Positions 35,515 through 44,940 of a stretch of DNA of 64,000 nt are shown here, in pieces. Both the position numbers and the translations under genes were made by a program. Origin of the DNA: JBBSJZ01 sp041751935 (GTDB lineage Bacteria > Planctomycetota > Planctomycetia > Pirellulales > Pirellulaceae); the NCBI GenBank assembly GCA_041751935.1, contig JBGSIA010000098.1, positions 1-64,000 of the forward strand. The letters run 5' to 3'. The first letter of the stretch is position 1. Each line of letters starts with the position of its first letter. The notes under the pieces were generated by a model that was given only the letters and a program-made list of their open reading frames with translations, made no database searches and was not told the origin of the DNA.

Positions 35515-36540
35515 ATGTTGCTGACGTTCATACGACAGCACCAATGCCTCTTCACGTTTGTTTGTATCATCGAGACAGACCATTATCTAATCGCGACCGA
35601 CGAAGCCGGATACGGCCCCAAGTTGGGTCCTCTCGTGGTCGTGGGTTCGCTTTGGAAAGTGTCTACCAAGACGGCTGATCCGTTTGCGGTACTCAGGCAA
35701 ATCAAGTTCGTCGCTGGCCGTAAGATTGCTGTAGGCGACTCCAAAAAGATCTTCAAGCCCGGAGTAGTCGGTGGACTCGTCTCGCTGAGATTCGTCGCTT
35801 GGACAGCTCTGCGGTGTTGTGGTTACAATGATCCATCGCTACGTCGAGCGCTGGAGAGCATCGCTGCGAAGGATATCGAGGCAATCGCATCGGCGCCGTG
35901 GTTAGCAAACTTTGATGATATATTGAATTTAGTCTCCGATGCGTTGGTTTGTGATGAACTGGCGAGCACTTGGTCGCAAGGTTACGAGCGACTGGTTGAC
36001 GTCCGCTCGCGAATCCTCACGGCAAAGCAGTTCAACGCTGCTTGTAACGTTGCGTACAATAAGTCCGATTTGCTTTCCGCCACGACGCTGGGCATCGTCG
36101 ACGAACTCGTTGGACTTTTACACGCTCGCGATCAGAGTACCCGTCAATTCATCGACGTGTTTTGTGATCGCCACGGAGGCCGCCGATTTTATGCCGCGGT
36201 TTTGCAACACACCTTCGCCGATTCCCTGTTAACGGTAGAATCGGAAACTGCAACCGAGAGTGTTTATCGACTGACCAGTGAAGGACGAGTGATGCGAGTT
36301 CGATTCACCGTGAAAGGCGATTCGTTCGCACCCGTCGCTCTGTCGTCAATGATTGCAAAGTTCCTCCGCGAGTGTGCGATGCGTTCACTCAACGAGTATT
36401 TTTCTGCCAAAATCCCCTCCCCCAGTCCCTTGAGACCGTCGGCTGGATATCCGGTGGACGCAGACCGATTCTTGGCCGAGATCGCCGAGGTAATTCGTCG
36501 AGAAAAGATCAAAATCAGCGACCTTGTCCGCTCTCGCTAA
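35515..36540 (+). CDS. RNase HII-like nuclease
   Basis: 342 residues from the ATG at 35515. The frame opens at 35386, but that overlaps the HD-GYP gene and carries no domain; the exact start is uncertain. RNase HII blocks: YLIATDEAGYGPKLGPLVVVG (catalytic DEAG), GDSKKIF (DSKKL), and near the C-terminus KGDSFAPVALSSMIAKFLRECAM, which fits the ASIIAKVxRD block with Glu in place of Asp. It is longer and more divergent than typical RnhB (about 200 residues), with a large insert in the middle. It may remove ribonucleotides from DNA or process RNA-DNA hybrids, or act on another substrate. Confidence 0.65.
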   Translation: MLLTFIRQHQCLFTFVCIIETDHYLIATDEAGYGPKLGPLVVVGSLWKVSTKTADPFAVLRQIKFVAGRKIAVGDSKKIFKPGVVGGLVSLRFVAWTALRCCGYNDPSLRRALESIAAKDIEAIASAPWLANFDDILNLVSDALVCDELASTWSQGYERLVDVRSRILTAKQFNAACNVAYNKSDLLSATTLGIVDELVGLLHARDQSTRQFIDVFCDRHGGRRFYAAVLQHTFADSLLTVESETATESVYRLTSEGRVMRVRFTVKGDSFAPVALSSMIAKFLRECAMRSLNEYFSAKIPSPSPLRPSAGYPVDADRFLAEIAEVIRREKIKISDLVRSR

Positions 36541-36737
36541 AACAATTTCCTGTAGCGGGTCGCTATATTGCCAGCAGTTCGGGCTCTAATGTAGGTGGCA
36601 GGTTAGATCGGCAAAAACGACTGCACCTCTCGCTGGGGCACAGTGTGTCTCGGCAAGAACATCGCACGATATGTCGAGTTTGTTGATTCTTTATCTGCCA
36701 CTCACCAAGGTACAATTCTTCTTATCCTGGAGTGTTA

Positions 36738-37958
36738 ATGATGTTGTTTCCGATCTCTGGTTCGTTGTTCTGTACTCGACGCTGGTTATTTGTAACCACA
36801 ATCCTCTCGGTTGGTCTCCGTGTCAGTTTCGTTTCTCCTTTGCTAGTCGCCGATGAACCGCCAGCAGCGGAAGCAGCGTCGGATTCCAAGTCTGGTGACG
36901 TCCCAGCAACTGAGGACAAAGCAACTGAGGACACCGCAATCGAAGTTCCTGACGGTACGCCAAAAGAGCTGTTCGATTTCATTGCCAGTACGATGCAAAA
37001 CAGAGGACGCGACCTCGAATCGGTAAAGAAGGCAGCTCGTGCGGTCGTTGATGCAGCGGCGAAAATTCGGACGATCGATAGTGTGTCGTTAGAGGATGAA
37101 ATCAAGGCAATTGGCCAGCAGCTACCGGCACTGGAGTTCCTCGCTCGCATGGACAAGCAAGCTAAAGTTGAGCTAGAAGAACTTGTTGATGCTTTAGCAC
37201 AGGACGAGCGACCTGCGATTCGTCGTGTTGCCCTGTTCGAGAAAATGAAGTCGGAAATCGCGGTTGCCCACCGAGGCTCCGAGGACGATCAACGCGCGTT
37301 GATCGCTCGGTTCACCGAGTTGATTGACAGTGAAGGGCTCGATTCACAGAGCCTGCAAATTGCGTCGATGCTCGGTCGCTCACTCGGTGCGAGCGAGAAT
37401 AGCGAACTAGCGGCGACATTCCATGAAGATATGGCAGATCGTCTTAGCAAGTCCGATGACGAACGACTTCGTGAGCATGCGGAAAAAATGTTGGGCACGG
37501 CGAGACGATTGCGATTGCCCGGCAATATGATGGAAGTATTCGGTACGTTGGCTGATGGCGAAACTCTGGATTGGGGTTCGTATCGTGGCAAGGTCGTGCT
37601 GGTGGATTATTGGGCCAGCTGGTGTGGGCCGTGCCGAGGCGAAGTGCCAAACATGAAACGCAATCTTGAGAAATACGGCGATCGCGGCTTCACTATTCTC
37701 GGCATCAACATGGACAATACCCGCGAAGCCTTTGAGAAGTATATTGAACAGGAGCAGATTCCTTGGGCGAATCTAGTTTCAACCAATGACGAGGGCAAAG
37801 GTTGGGACCATCCGATGACGGTTCACTATGGTGTATCGGGGATACCCACAGCGATCTTAGTTGATCGTGAGGGAAAGGTGGTGTCTCTATCCGCACGAGG
37901 AGCTAGGCTCGACGCGTTGTTGACCGAGCTTATTGGCGACGTTGAACCGCCAGAGTAA
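36738..37958 (+). CDS. Exported TlpA-type thioredoxin with long helical N-terminal region
   Basis: 406 residues from the ATG at 36738 (MMLFPISGSLF), with GGAG 8 bases upstream. The N-terminus has a hydrophobic signal segment (FVTTILSVGLRVSFVSPLLVA). It is followed by an acidic linker (ATEDKATEDTAIEVPDG), a helical charged region of about 200 residues, and a TlpA-like domain with the redox motif WASWCGPCRGEVPNMK and cis-Pro block YGVSGIPTAILVDREGKVV. Acts in the periplasm, probably reducing disulfides of exported or cytochrome c precursors. Convergent with the DUF1080 gene, 38 bases away. Confidence 0.9.
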   Translation: MMLFPISGSLFCTRRWLFVTTILSVGLRVSFVSPLLVADEPPAAEAASDSKSGDVPATEDKATEDTAIEVPDGTPKELFDFIASTMQNRGRDLESVKKAARAVVDAAAKIRTIDSVSLEDEIKAIGQQLPALEFLARMDKQAKVELEELVDALAQDERPAIRRVALFEKMKSEIAVAHRGSEDDQRALIARFTELIDSEGLDSQSLQIASMLGRSLGASENSELAATFHEDMADRLSKSDDERLREHAEKMLGTARRLRLPGNMMEVFGTLADGETLDWGSYRGKVVLVDYWASWCGPCRGEVPNMKRNLEKYGDRGFTILGINMDNTREAFEKYIEQEQIPWANLVSTNDEGKGWDHPMTVHYGVSGIPTAILVDREGKVVSLSARGARLDALLTELIGDVEPPE

Positions 37959-37996
37959 GCCTATCGTCATGCAACATCGTTGGTGATGATGAATTG

Positions 37997-39142
37997 CTAC
38001 GGTTGCTTGTTCATCGAACGAGCATAGATATTGCAAAAGTCGACCGGACCTGTCGCTACAAGTGTGATCGCGTCATCGGACGTCGGGGTCGCAAGTTCCA
38101 GTAGATCGACGCTATTGCCGTTGACCGTAATCGAAAATTTCCCATCAACTTCGCTTGCCTCGATCCGATTCCAACCGTTCGCGGCTTGCAGGTGCTTTGC
38201 AATCCGCGGCTCACTGAGGTCAATTCGAGTCGTTGAATTGGTCTGGACGATCGCGTTGCTGGTCGCGGACTTCAGTCTTACGTCAACAACGAATCCTAAT
38301 TTCTCAAATGTTTCAGTCGATACCAATTCGCTAGGCTGTCGCTCGTCGCCTTTATAAGAAAGAACCCAGTCCGCGACTTCCCAATGTGATTCAGCCGCAG
38401 GTTTTTTCCATCCGCTTAGGTCAAGTCCTGTGTAGAGAGAACGATAGCCTCGATCGGCAATCGCTACCTGGTCGGGTGAAATATCGGTTGGCGGAAGCTC
38501 TTGGATTCTTACGTTGCGGTAATGCACGATGCCGCCTTCGGACTCCAGGCAGATGTATCCTTTTCGCGGCGTGCATTCCTTTCCTCTTGTGACGACTTTG
38601 CCGTTCACGGCAAGTGACAATTCGCCGTCACGAGCTTCGATTCGGTAGTGGTTCCATTGCGGACTCGGATTCGACAGAAGCTCGACCGGGAACGCGCGGC
38701 TGCCGCCTCGTCCGTTGATCGGCGTCATGGTCGCTCCATGAATCGGAAAGATGTCTCCGTGCGTTGTATGGCTTTTGCTATCACCGTAGGCGCTCTCAAG
38801 AATCTGAATTTCGATTCCCCGATGAAAGGGAACTCCTCGCGAAGTGATGTCATCGGCCCAAACAAAAACGCCTGCGTTGCCGCGAGGAACCAAATGCCGC
38901 CACTCCAATTCCATGATGAAGTTCTGGTACATTTTCTCGGTCCGAATTTCACCAATCGGTTTGCCGCTGCACACGAGCAAACCGTCTTGGTAACTCCAAG
39001 TTTGGCTCGGTGTGTTTGTGCGGACCCAACCCGAGAAGTCGTTGCCGTTGAACATTGCCTTAAAGTTATCGTCAGCACTTGACGGTGAAAATCCAACTAC
39101 GAATAGCAGGACAGCGATACCGTGCGAAAGTTTATTACGCAT
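37997..39142 (-). CDS. Exported two-domain DUF1080 (3-keto-disaccharide hydrolase) protein
   Basis: 381 residues from the ATG at 39142 (MRNKLSHGIAVLLFVVGFSPSSA). Two DUF1080/LamG-like beta-sandwich domains: FKAMFNGNDFSGWVRTN to NVRIQELPP (about 30-210), and LYTGLDLSGWKKPA to IYARSM (about 230-378). The first keeps GNAGVFVWAD and IEIQILE near a carbohydrate face. DUF1080 includes 3-ketoglycoside hydrolases, so a role in polysaccharide breakdown is plausible. The second domain is more divergent. The start codon lies inside the 3' end of the kinase gene (8-base overlap), so it is translationally linked to a gene that ends in a foreign-looking fragment. Confidence 0.85.
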   Translation of the reverse strand: MRNKLSHGIAVLLFVVGFSPSSADDNFKAMFNGNDFSGWVRTNTPSQTWSYQDGLLVCSGKPIGEIRTEKMYQNFIMELEWRHLVPRGNAGVFVWADDITSRGVPFHRGIEIQILESAYGDSKSHTTHGDIFPIHGATMTPINGRGGSRAFPVELLSNPSPQWNHYRIEARDGELSLAVNGKVVTRGKECTPRKGYICLESEGGIVHYRNVRIQELPPTDISPDQVAIADRGYRSLYTGLDLSGWKKPAAESHWEVADWVLSYKGDERQPSELVSTETFEKLGFVVDVRLKSATSNAIVQTNSTTRIDLSEPRIAKHLQAANGWNRIEASEVDGKFSITVNGNSVDLLELATPTSDDAITLVATGPVDFCNIYARSMNKQP

Positions 39143-39398
39143 TGATGATCTCGTAGTTTGGAAGGAACCGCAGTTTGTATTCGCGTGGATCGTCAAGGAC
39201 ACTACCAAGCAAGCGGTGATAATCACTTACATCCTCTCCCGCGAAGAAGACTTTGTCGTCCTGCGGCGCCGCCAATATCTTACTCACTCTCGGCGCCGAA
39301 CCGACTGCATTGACGGAATAGGATTCTAACGCGAAAGAATCTGTTGCCCAGCGAGTGACCTGAAAACGTGTCGGCTCAGGGATAAGCTCGCCGTAAAT
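39135..39398 (-). other. Amine-oxidase-like fragment fused to the kinase 3' end
   Basis: The last 87 codons of the kinase frame read IYGELIPEPTRFQVTRWATD, then SFALESYSVNAVGSAP, LAAPQDDKVFFAGE and DVSDYH. This order fits the C-terminal block of flavin amine oxidases: 'fg..iPeP..y.vtrW.tDpfs.GSYS', 'Laap...rlfFAGE'. After SDYH the family pattern is lost. It begins exactly where the second SUMF1 domain breaks off and ends overlapping the DUF1080 start. Confidence 0.6.
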
Positions 39399-42300
39399 GG
39401 TCCCCATCACCTGCTCGTAGTGTGACTGCGTGACTTCGGTCACGCCAACATAGACTGGCTGTGTCAGGATCACCTTGTGCCGTGGTCCTTCGCTTTGAAC
39501 CCGCTCTGGAAATCTTTCGACTTCACCCTCTGCCTTGAATGCCGCTTCGATTTCCTCAGGTGTACTTTCCATCAGGAATTCGCCCAGCGGAATGAGTCGG
39601 AACTTCATGCCGATGCTGTTGGTGTACTCGATCAGCACTCCGAGGTACTTCGCCCACGCTTCCTGATGGGTTTTCGCCTGATCGGCGTCGAACGGGGCGA
39701 TCGCCGGTGGAGGAGCATCGGCCGGTCGGCTGTGCCGGGTGTCTGGTGGACTTGGTCTGGGGAGCTGTGTCGTCTCCCTCAGCATCTGCTTGACTGCTTC
39801 TACTGAGATGACGACTCGCAACCCTGTATAATGATTTCGACCGAGCGGAGGACTGCTCCATCGAAATGAAGACCTCAGGTTTGCTGGATTGTCATAGTAA
39901 CGCCCCCCCCGGACGACTCTCGAATCCGCGAAGGAGTCTGCGTTCGAGGGATCGACATCGACACGATTGGGGGACGTTGCATAGCCGGCCGAAACCCAAG
40001 GATCTTGCGCCCATTCGAAAACATTCCCATACATGTCTGAGAGTCCAAACGGGTTTGCTTTCAGCTCGCCAACGCGATGGGTGCGAAGATCTGAGTTCAG
40101 CATATTCCAGTCTGCGGGCTCCTGAGTGTTATACTCATCGCCATGCCAGTACCGGGTCACGGTCCCTGCCCGACAGCTATATTCCCACTCTGCCTCGGTT
40201 GGCATCCGGTAGCCAGTTCCATCCAGGACCGTCACCGTAAAGCCTGATCTCAAATAGAAAGGCTTCAAGTTTTCCCGCTGGCTAATTCTTGCACAAAACT
40301 CGGCCGCATCATTCCAACTCACGGTTTCCACAGGAAAGTTGGCAGTCTCCATGCCATCGACGAATTCGCGACCGTCACCAGTCGCCGAAAAGTGCGCTGG
40401 GTTGGTCCCCATGACCAGCTCATAATTTCTCTGCGTGACTTCGGTTGCGCCGACATACACAGGCTGAGTCAGCACAACTTTGTGCAACGGCCCTTCGCTC
40501 TTGATGCTGTCTCGCCACTGCTCGTCTTCACCAGCCACCTTCAATGCCGCTTGAATCTCTTCGGGGGTGCTCCCCATCATAAACTCGCCCGGCGGGATGA
40601 GGCGGAACTTCATGCCGATGCTGTTCTCGTACTCGACTGGTACGCCGAGGTATTTCGCCCAAGATTCCTGATGGGCTTTCGCCTGGTCCGCATCGAACGG
40701 GGCGATCGCGGGGGCTGGAGCATCGGCGGGCCAGCCGTGCCAGCCGGTGCTGGAGATCATTTTGGGATCTTGAGCCGGAGTGCCAGCGATTGATGGTTCG
40801 ATGACGCCACCGTCCCAGACGATTTTGGATTGAGGTAACGCCTTGGCAAGTCGTCGTACGGCAGCTTCTGTCAATGTATTGGATGCGAGATCGAGATATT
40901 GCAGTCGCGTTCCCTGTGCCAGATGAACCAGTGCTGCATCGGTCATTCCCGACCGCGTGAGGATGAGACTGGTACAGTTCGCACTTTTCAAAAGGATCGG
41001 GAGTAAATCACTGCTCACCGTGGTGCCCCATAGCCACAGTAACTTAACATGCGGATTCTTTGCCAGGGCTATGGCAGCCGACCGCGTCAACGCGTCGGCA
41101 TAGGTGATCTTGATCTGCTCAGCAGCGGATGTCTCCAGTAATCGCAACGCCTGCGCGCCAGGTTGTTTCCTCGCATGAAAGCCGTGAAGGCTGAGTGCAT
41201 AAGGCAAATTCAGTTGCCCGATTTCTGCGAACAACGCGTCATCGGCACCGTCGACCCGAAAACTCGCGCTCGTGAGGTTGGGAAACTGCTTGAGAAGCTC
41301 GACGTTCTCACTGGTGAGCGGGACGGCAGCGTCGTCCAGGCTGGTCAAAGCGGTCCCGACGGGCGATTCCAGCAGTTCACGCAGCATCGATGAATCAAGC
41401 GGGAAGAGTTGTTCGCCTGGGGCGTTGATACCGTCGAGGCTCCGCAATGGCTTTAGAAGTGTGATGATGTCACGTGCTGTCGCGACATCGCAGGGTTTTC
41501 CAAATTGTATATATTCAAGCTCAAACGGTTCATCCGGAAGCACAACACCTTGAGCCGGCCAGAGATCGCGAGGCTGAGCCTCGCCAGCAACATGAATTTT
41601 TAACAGGCTCATGTAAGGGAGTACGGCGGTGGCGGCCAGGCGGTGAGGTTCGTCATCCACGGGAGCAGGACCAAACACTCCGCCGTCCCAGTGAATGCGG
41701 CATTGCGGGTACCGCTGTGACAACGTCGCCAGGTCTGCTTCCTCCATTTTTGTTCCTTCCAATCGTAGTGTCTGCAGATTCGCCAACTCATGCAGGCTCA
41801 GCAGACCAGCCACAGTAGTCTGCGTTTGATCCAGGTTGAGCCCAGTGAGAGCACGTAGTGCTTTGAGCTGCTGCAATCCTTGATCGGTGATCGCGGTTGA
41901 GTCTAAGCGAAGACTCCTCAGCCGTCGCAGTCGCCCCACATGCTCCAGACCTGCATCGGTGATGGACGTGCCGTCGAATCTCAATAATGAAAGCTGTGGC
42001 CATTGCTCAAGCACGGCCAGGTCCTGATCCGTCAGGGGAGATCCCGACAGGTAAAGGTCTCTCAGCGGGAGCGTAGCGAGTTTCCTGAGGCCGTGCGCAG
42101 TCATGCCCGTAAAGGATAGGTTCAACGAACTCAGCAGTGACAATTCACTCAGCGTCGTTGCCAACTCATCAGTGATGGGGCAGCCAGCCACTGCCAAAGT
42201 TGTCAGTTGAGGAGTGTTGGAGAGGTGCCGCAGCCCAGCATCCGTGATCTGCAAACAAGCATTCAAACCGAGACTCTGCAATTTTGACCAATGACGCAGT

Positions 42301-44210
42301 TCTGCCAGCCCCTGGTCAGTGACCTGTGTGTAGTGCAGCTCCAGTCGCGACAGCTCCGCACAACGTCGAAAACACTGCAGGCCAGCATCAGTGACTGGTG
42401 TTTTAGTCAAACCGACCGACTGCAGCCGAGCACATTCGGTAAAGATCTTCAGGTTCTCATCGGTCGCCTGCTGGTTCCCATTGAGTGTGACTGCGATCAA
42501 TTGAAACGGTTCGGAAGGTAATTCGTCTTGACCGGTCAATGTCGTCGGTTGACCATCAATGCCGATGGTCCCTCCGACCGACAGCACCCACTTTGCCGCC
42601 TCGCGGTCGACCTCTGCTGAAGCGGCATCGGTTTTCGCTGGAACTGGAGCGATTGCGATGTTTTGATCTGGGATGCTCGCGCGAGGTGGAGGCAGATGAT
42701 CGTCCGGGTCCATGCTGCCGGTTGCATAGCCGTAGGCTTCGATCTCGGCGTGGTCAGCAGTGCCATCGTGATTCGTGTCGGCATTGTCGAAGTGCCACAG
42801 TAAGCGGGGGCCGTTGCGGTGCGGCTCTTGAGTCGCAAACAGTTCCATCTCCTCGCGGGTTAGCACGCCGTTGAGGTTGTGATCGGCAGCGTCCCACGCG
42901 CCACGGGGCCACGCTTTGGGACCGGGCAGATTCGTATAGACAGCCACAGCAATCAGACCGGCGACCAACCCGCAGATCATCCCGCCGATGGTCTTCTTCA
43001 GGGAGTGCGGGGGCTTGCTTGTTGGTGTCTTCTGGACTGCGTTGATTTTAGAAGGCCGAGCTTCAACACAGGTCACCTTACCGTCGTGCTGTAACTCGTT
43101 CTGACAGCGGGCGAGCAGTTCGGCGACTTCTTGAGCGGTTTGATAGCGGTCATCTCGCTGCTTCTCCAGCAGGCGGAAAATGATGGTCTGTAGCCAGTCC
43201 GGCGTTTCGGGAATGACATCATCCAAGGGGCGGGGTGTGTCTTCGCAGACTCGTTTGAGAACTGCGATCGTGTTGGCTGCGCGGAAGGGAGGACGACCGC
43301 TGACCATCTGGTACAGCACGCTTCCCAGACTGAACAGGTCGGCGCGGTGGTCCAGCGTTTCGCCTCGCGCTTGTTCGGGCGCCATGTACATCGGCGTCCC
43401 GGCGATCATTCCGCTTTGCGTCATGCTGGCGTCGTCGACTGCACGAGCGAGACCAAAGTCAGAAATCTTAGCGCGTTCGCTGATGCCCTCCGAAAGCAGA
43501 ATATTGGACGGCTTGATGTCGCGGTGGATCAGATTGGCCGCGTGTGCGGCAGCCATCCCACTGGCAACCTGCTGCCCGATCCTCAGAATGTCCGGGACCT
43601 CCAGCGGACCGTGTCCATCCATCCGCTGCTGTAACGTCTGCCCCGGAATGTACTCCATCACCAGATAGGGAATCGGTTCTTCTTCCACGGCATGAATGGC
43701 GACGATGTTTTCATGCGTCACAGCAGCGGCCGTGCGTGCTTCCCGCAGGAACCGCTTGCGGGGCGGCGAGGTCGAAGCGAGTTCGGGACTCATCAGCTTG
43801 ATCGCCACCACCCGGTGCAATTTCTCATCGAACGCTTTGGCAACAATCCCGAACGCACCACGTCCGAGGATCTCTTCGATCTCGTAGTGTCCCAACCGGC
43901 CCAACCAACGAGTTCGGGTGGCTGGTTGCAGGTATTTGCGGAACTCGGCCTCGCCTGAGGCACGTTCGTCAACGGAATCCTCATCGGTGTCGGCGCCAGA
44001 CGATTCGACCATTATTGTCGGTTCCATCTCCGAGTCGACCGCCACGGCCGGCGTCTCCAGGAACTGGCTGGTCTCAACATGAGTTCGCAGCAGTTCTTCC
44101 ACCTGGACTCGCAGTTCCGTGTTACCATCACACGCATGTTCGAGGTAGGCGACGCGCTCCGCCGGATCGGTGATCTCGACGGCGCTCAGAAAAATATCTC
44201 GTTCGTTCAT
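39135..44210 (-). CDS. Giant Ser/Thr protein kinase with EF-hand, LRR and SUMF1 domains; chimeric C-terminus
   Basis: 1691 residues. Kinase domain from about 107: ILGRGAFGIVAKAF, AIKLMSPEL, LIHRDIKPSNILL, ISDFGLARA, GTPMYMAPEQARG. A membrane segment follows (GGMICGLVAGLIAVAVY, about 410-430). Two EF-hand-like calcium loops (AADHNLNGVLTREEM, ADTNHDGTADHAEIE) are next, then two blocks of leucine-rich repeats (LTxAGLxxL type). A complete SUMF1/FGE-like domain (about 1170-1430, IGMKFRLIPPGEFMMGS to RGGRYYDNPANLRSSFRW) comes next, then a second SUMF1 copy that stops after YEQVMGT. Residues 1605-1691 are unlike SUMF1 and resemble the FAD-binding C-terminus of amine oxidases. The extracellular part probably senses ligands; the kinase lies in the cytoplasm. 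The ECF gene upstream is its usual partner. Confidence 0.88.
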   Translation of the reverse strand: MNERDIFLSAVEITDPAERVAYLEHACDGNTELRVQVEELLRTHVETSQFLETPAVAVDSEMEPTIMVESSGADTDEDSVDERASGEAEFRKYLQPATRTRWLGRLGHYEIEEILGRGAFGIVAKAFDEKLHRVVAIKLMSPELASTSPPRKRFLREARTAAAVTHENIVAIHAVEEEPIPYLVMEYIPGQTLQQRMDGHGPLEVPDILRIGQQVASGMAAAHAANLIHRDIKPSNILLSEGISERAKISDFGLARAVDDASMTQSGMIAGTPMYMAPEQARGETLDHRADLFSLGSVLYQMVSGRPPFRAANTIAVLKRVCEDTPRPLDDVIPETPDWLQTIIFRLLEKQRDDRYQTAQEVAELLARCQNELQHDGKVTCVEARPSKINAVQKTPTSKPPHSLKKTIGGMICGLVAGLIAVAVYTNLPGPKAWPRGAWDAADHNLNGVLTREEMELFATQEPHRNGPRLLWHFDNADTNHDGTADHAEIEAYGYATGSMDPDDHLPPPRASIPDQNIAIAPVPAKTDAASAEVDREAAKWVLSVGGTIGIDGQPTTLTGQDELPSEPFQLIAVTLNGNQQATDENLKIFTECARLQSVGLTKTPVTDAGLQCFRRCAELSRLELHYTQVTDQGLAELRHWSKLQSLGLNACLQITDAGLRHLSNTPQLTTLAVAGCPITDELATTLSELSLLSSLNLSFTGMTAHGLRKLATLPLRDLYLSGSPLTDQDLAVLEQWPQLSLLRFDGTSITDAGLEHVGRLRRLRSLRLDSTAITDQGLQQLKALRALTGLNLDQTQTTVAGLLSLHELANLQTLRLEGTKMEEADLATLSQRYPQCRIHWDGGVFGPAPVDDEPHRLAATAVLPYMSLLKIHVAGEAQPRDLWPAQGVVLPDEPFELEYIQFGKPCDVATARDIITLLKPLRSLDGINAPGEQLFPLDSSMLRELLESPVGTALTSLDDAAVPLTSENVELLKQFPNLTSASFRVDGADDALFAEIGQLNLPYALSLHGFHARKQPGAQALRLLETSAAEQIKITYADALTRSAAIALAKNPHVKLLWLWGTTVSSDLLPILLKSANCTSLILTRSGMTDAALVHLAQGTRLQYLDLASNTLTEAAVRRLAKALPQSKIVWDGGVIEPSIAGTPAQDPKMISSTGWHGWPADAPAPAIAPFDADQAKAHQESWAKYLGVPVEYENSIGMKFRLIPPGEFMMGSTPEEIQAALKVAGEDEQWRDSIKSEGPLHKVVLTQPVYVGATEVTQRNYELVMGTNPAHFSATGDGREFVDGMETANFPVETVSWNDAAEFCARISQRENLKPFYLRSGFTVTVLDGTGYRMPTEAEWEYSCRAGTVTRYWHGDEYNTQEPADWNMLNSDLRTHRVGELKANPFGLSDMYGNVFEWAQDPWVSAGYATSPNRVDVDPSNADSFADSRVVRGGRYYDNPANLRSSFRWSSPPLGRNHYTGLRVVISVEAVKQMLRETTQLPRPSPPDTRHSRPADAPPPAIAPFDADQAKTHQEAWAKYLGVLIEYTNSIGMKFRLIPLGEFLMESTPEEIEAAFKAEGEVERFPERVQSEGPRHKVILTQPVYVGVTEVTQSHYEQVMGTIYGELIPEPTRFQVTRWATDSFALESYSVNAVGSAPRVSKILAAPQDDKVFFAGEDVSDYHRLLGSVLDDPREYKLRFLPNYEIINA

Positions 44211-44367
44211 GATGTTGTCCCGCGACTGGTTCGCTCACGAAGTGTTTCGAACACTTTGGCTGGTTGTGGCCTGGTTGGCTGGTCTCAAAAACTCCCCTTC
44301 TGGAATACGTGGCGATCTTCGTCAGACAAGTGCGCCAAGAAAATGAAAAAGTGATTTGACGGCTCGA

Positions 44368-44940
44368 TCAGGAGGAATCGGCTGAGCCCCGGCGGACCTC
44401 CCGCAGCAGCCACGCCTTGGCGTAAGCCCAAAGCCGGTCGGCAGTTCGGGGAGCCAGTTCAAGGGCCTGGCCGGCGTCCCGTAGCGAAAGACCGGCGAAA
44501 TACCGCAGCTTTACCAGTTCACACGCAGTGGCGTCGATCTGTTCGAATCGCTGCAAAGCCTCGTCGAGCACTTCGAGCATACTGTCCCCGGCAGCGACCG
44601 GGACCTCCTCGATTTGAATCGTGATTCGCTGCCACTGGGCACCGTGCTTGTGGCGATGCTTGCGGCGGGCCTTGTCCACGAGGATCCGCCGCATGGCCTC
44701 CGCCGCAGCCCCGAAGAAATGCCGCCGGCTGGACCATGGCTGCACGTAATCCACGTCCACCAGTCGCAGCCAGGCTTCGTGGACCAGCGCGGTGGCCTGC
44801 AGCGTCTGCCCGGGGCGTTCCTGCGCCAGCTTCTCGGCGGCCACACGGCGAAGTTCTTCATACACGAGCGGCAGCAACGCCTCAGCAGCCGAGGAATCGC
44901 CTGAATCGATCTGTTGCAGGATTTGCGATACGTCGCTCAT
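44368..44940 (-). CDS. ECF-family RNA polymerase sigma factor (kinase-associated type)
   Basis: 190 residues. Region 2: LPLVYEELRRVAAEKLAQERPGQTLQATALVHEAWLRLVD, and SSRRHFFGAAAEAMRRILVDKARRKHRHKH. Region 4: LRYFAGLSLRDAGQALELAPRTADRLWAYAKAWLLRE. This is the planctomycete/acidobacterial ECF type (ECF_STK-like) commonly next to a Ser/Thr kinase, as here (157 bases upstream of it). There is no anti-sigma gene, so the kinase may regulate it. By eye this gene and the kinase are richer in G and C than parB or the DUF1559 genes, which hints at different ancestry. Confidence 0.9.
   Translation of the reverse strand: MSDVSQILQQIDSGDSSAAEALLPLVYEELRRVAAEKLAQERPGQTLQATALVHEAWLRLVDVDYVQPWSSRRHFFGAAAEAMRRILVDKARRKHRHKHGAQWQRITIQIEEVPVAAGDSMLEVLDEALQRFEQIDATACELVKLRYFAGLSLRDAGQALELAPRTADRLWAYAKAWLLREVRRGSADSS

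Noticed and set aside
39135..39226. Upstream extension of the DUF1080 frame
   Set aside because: The extra residues precede a clear signal peptide at 39142 and lie inside the kinase gene in another frame.
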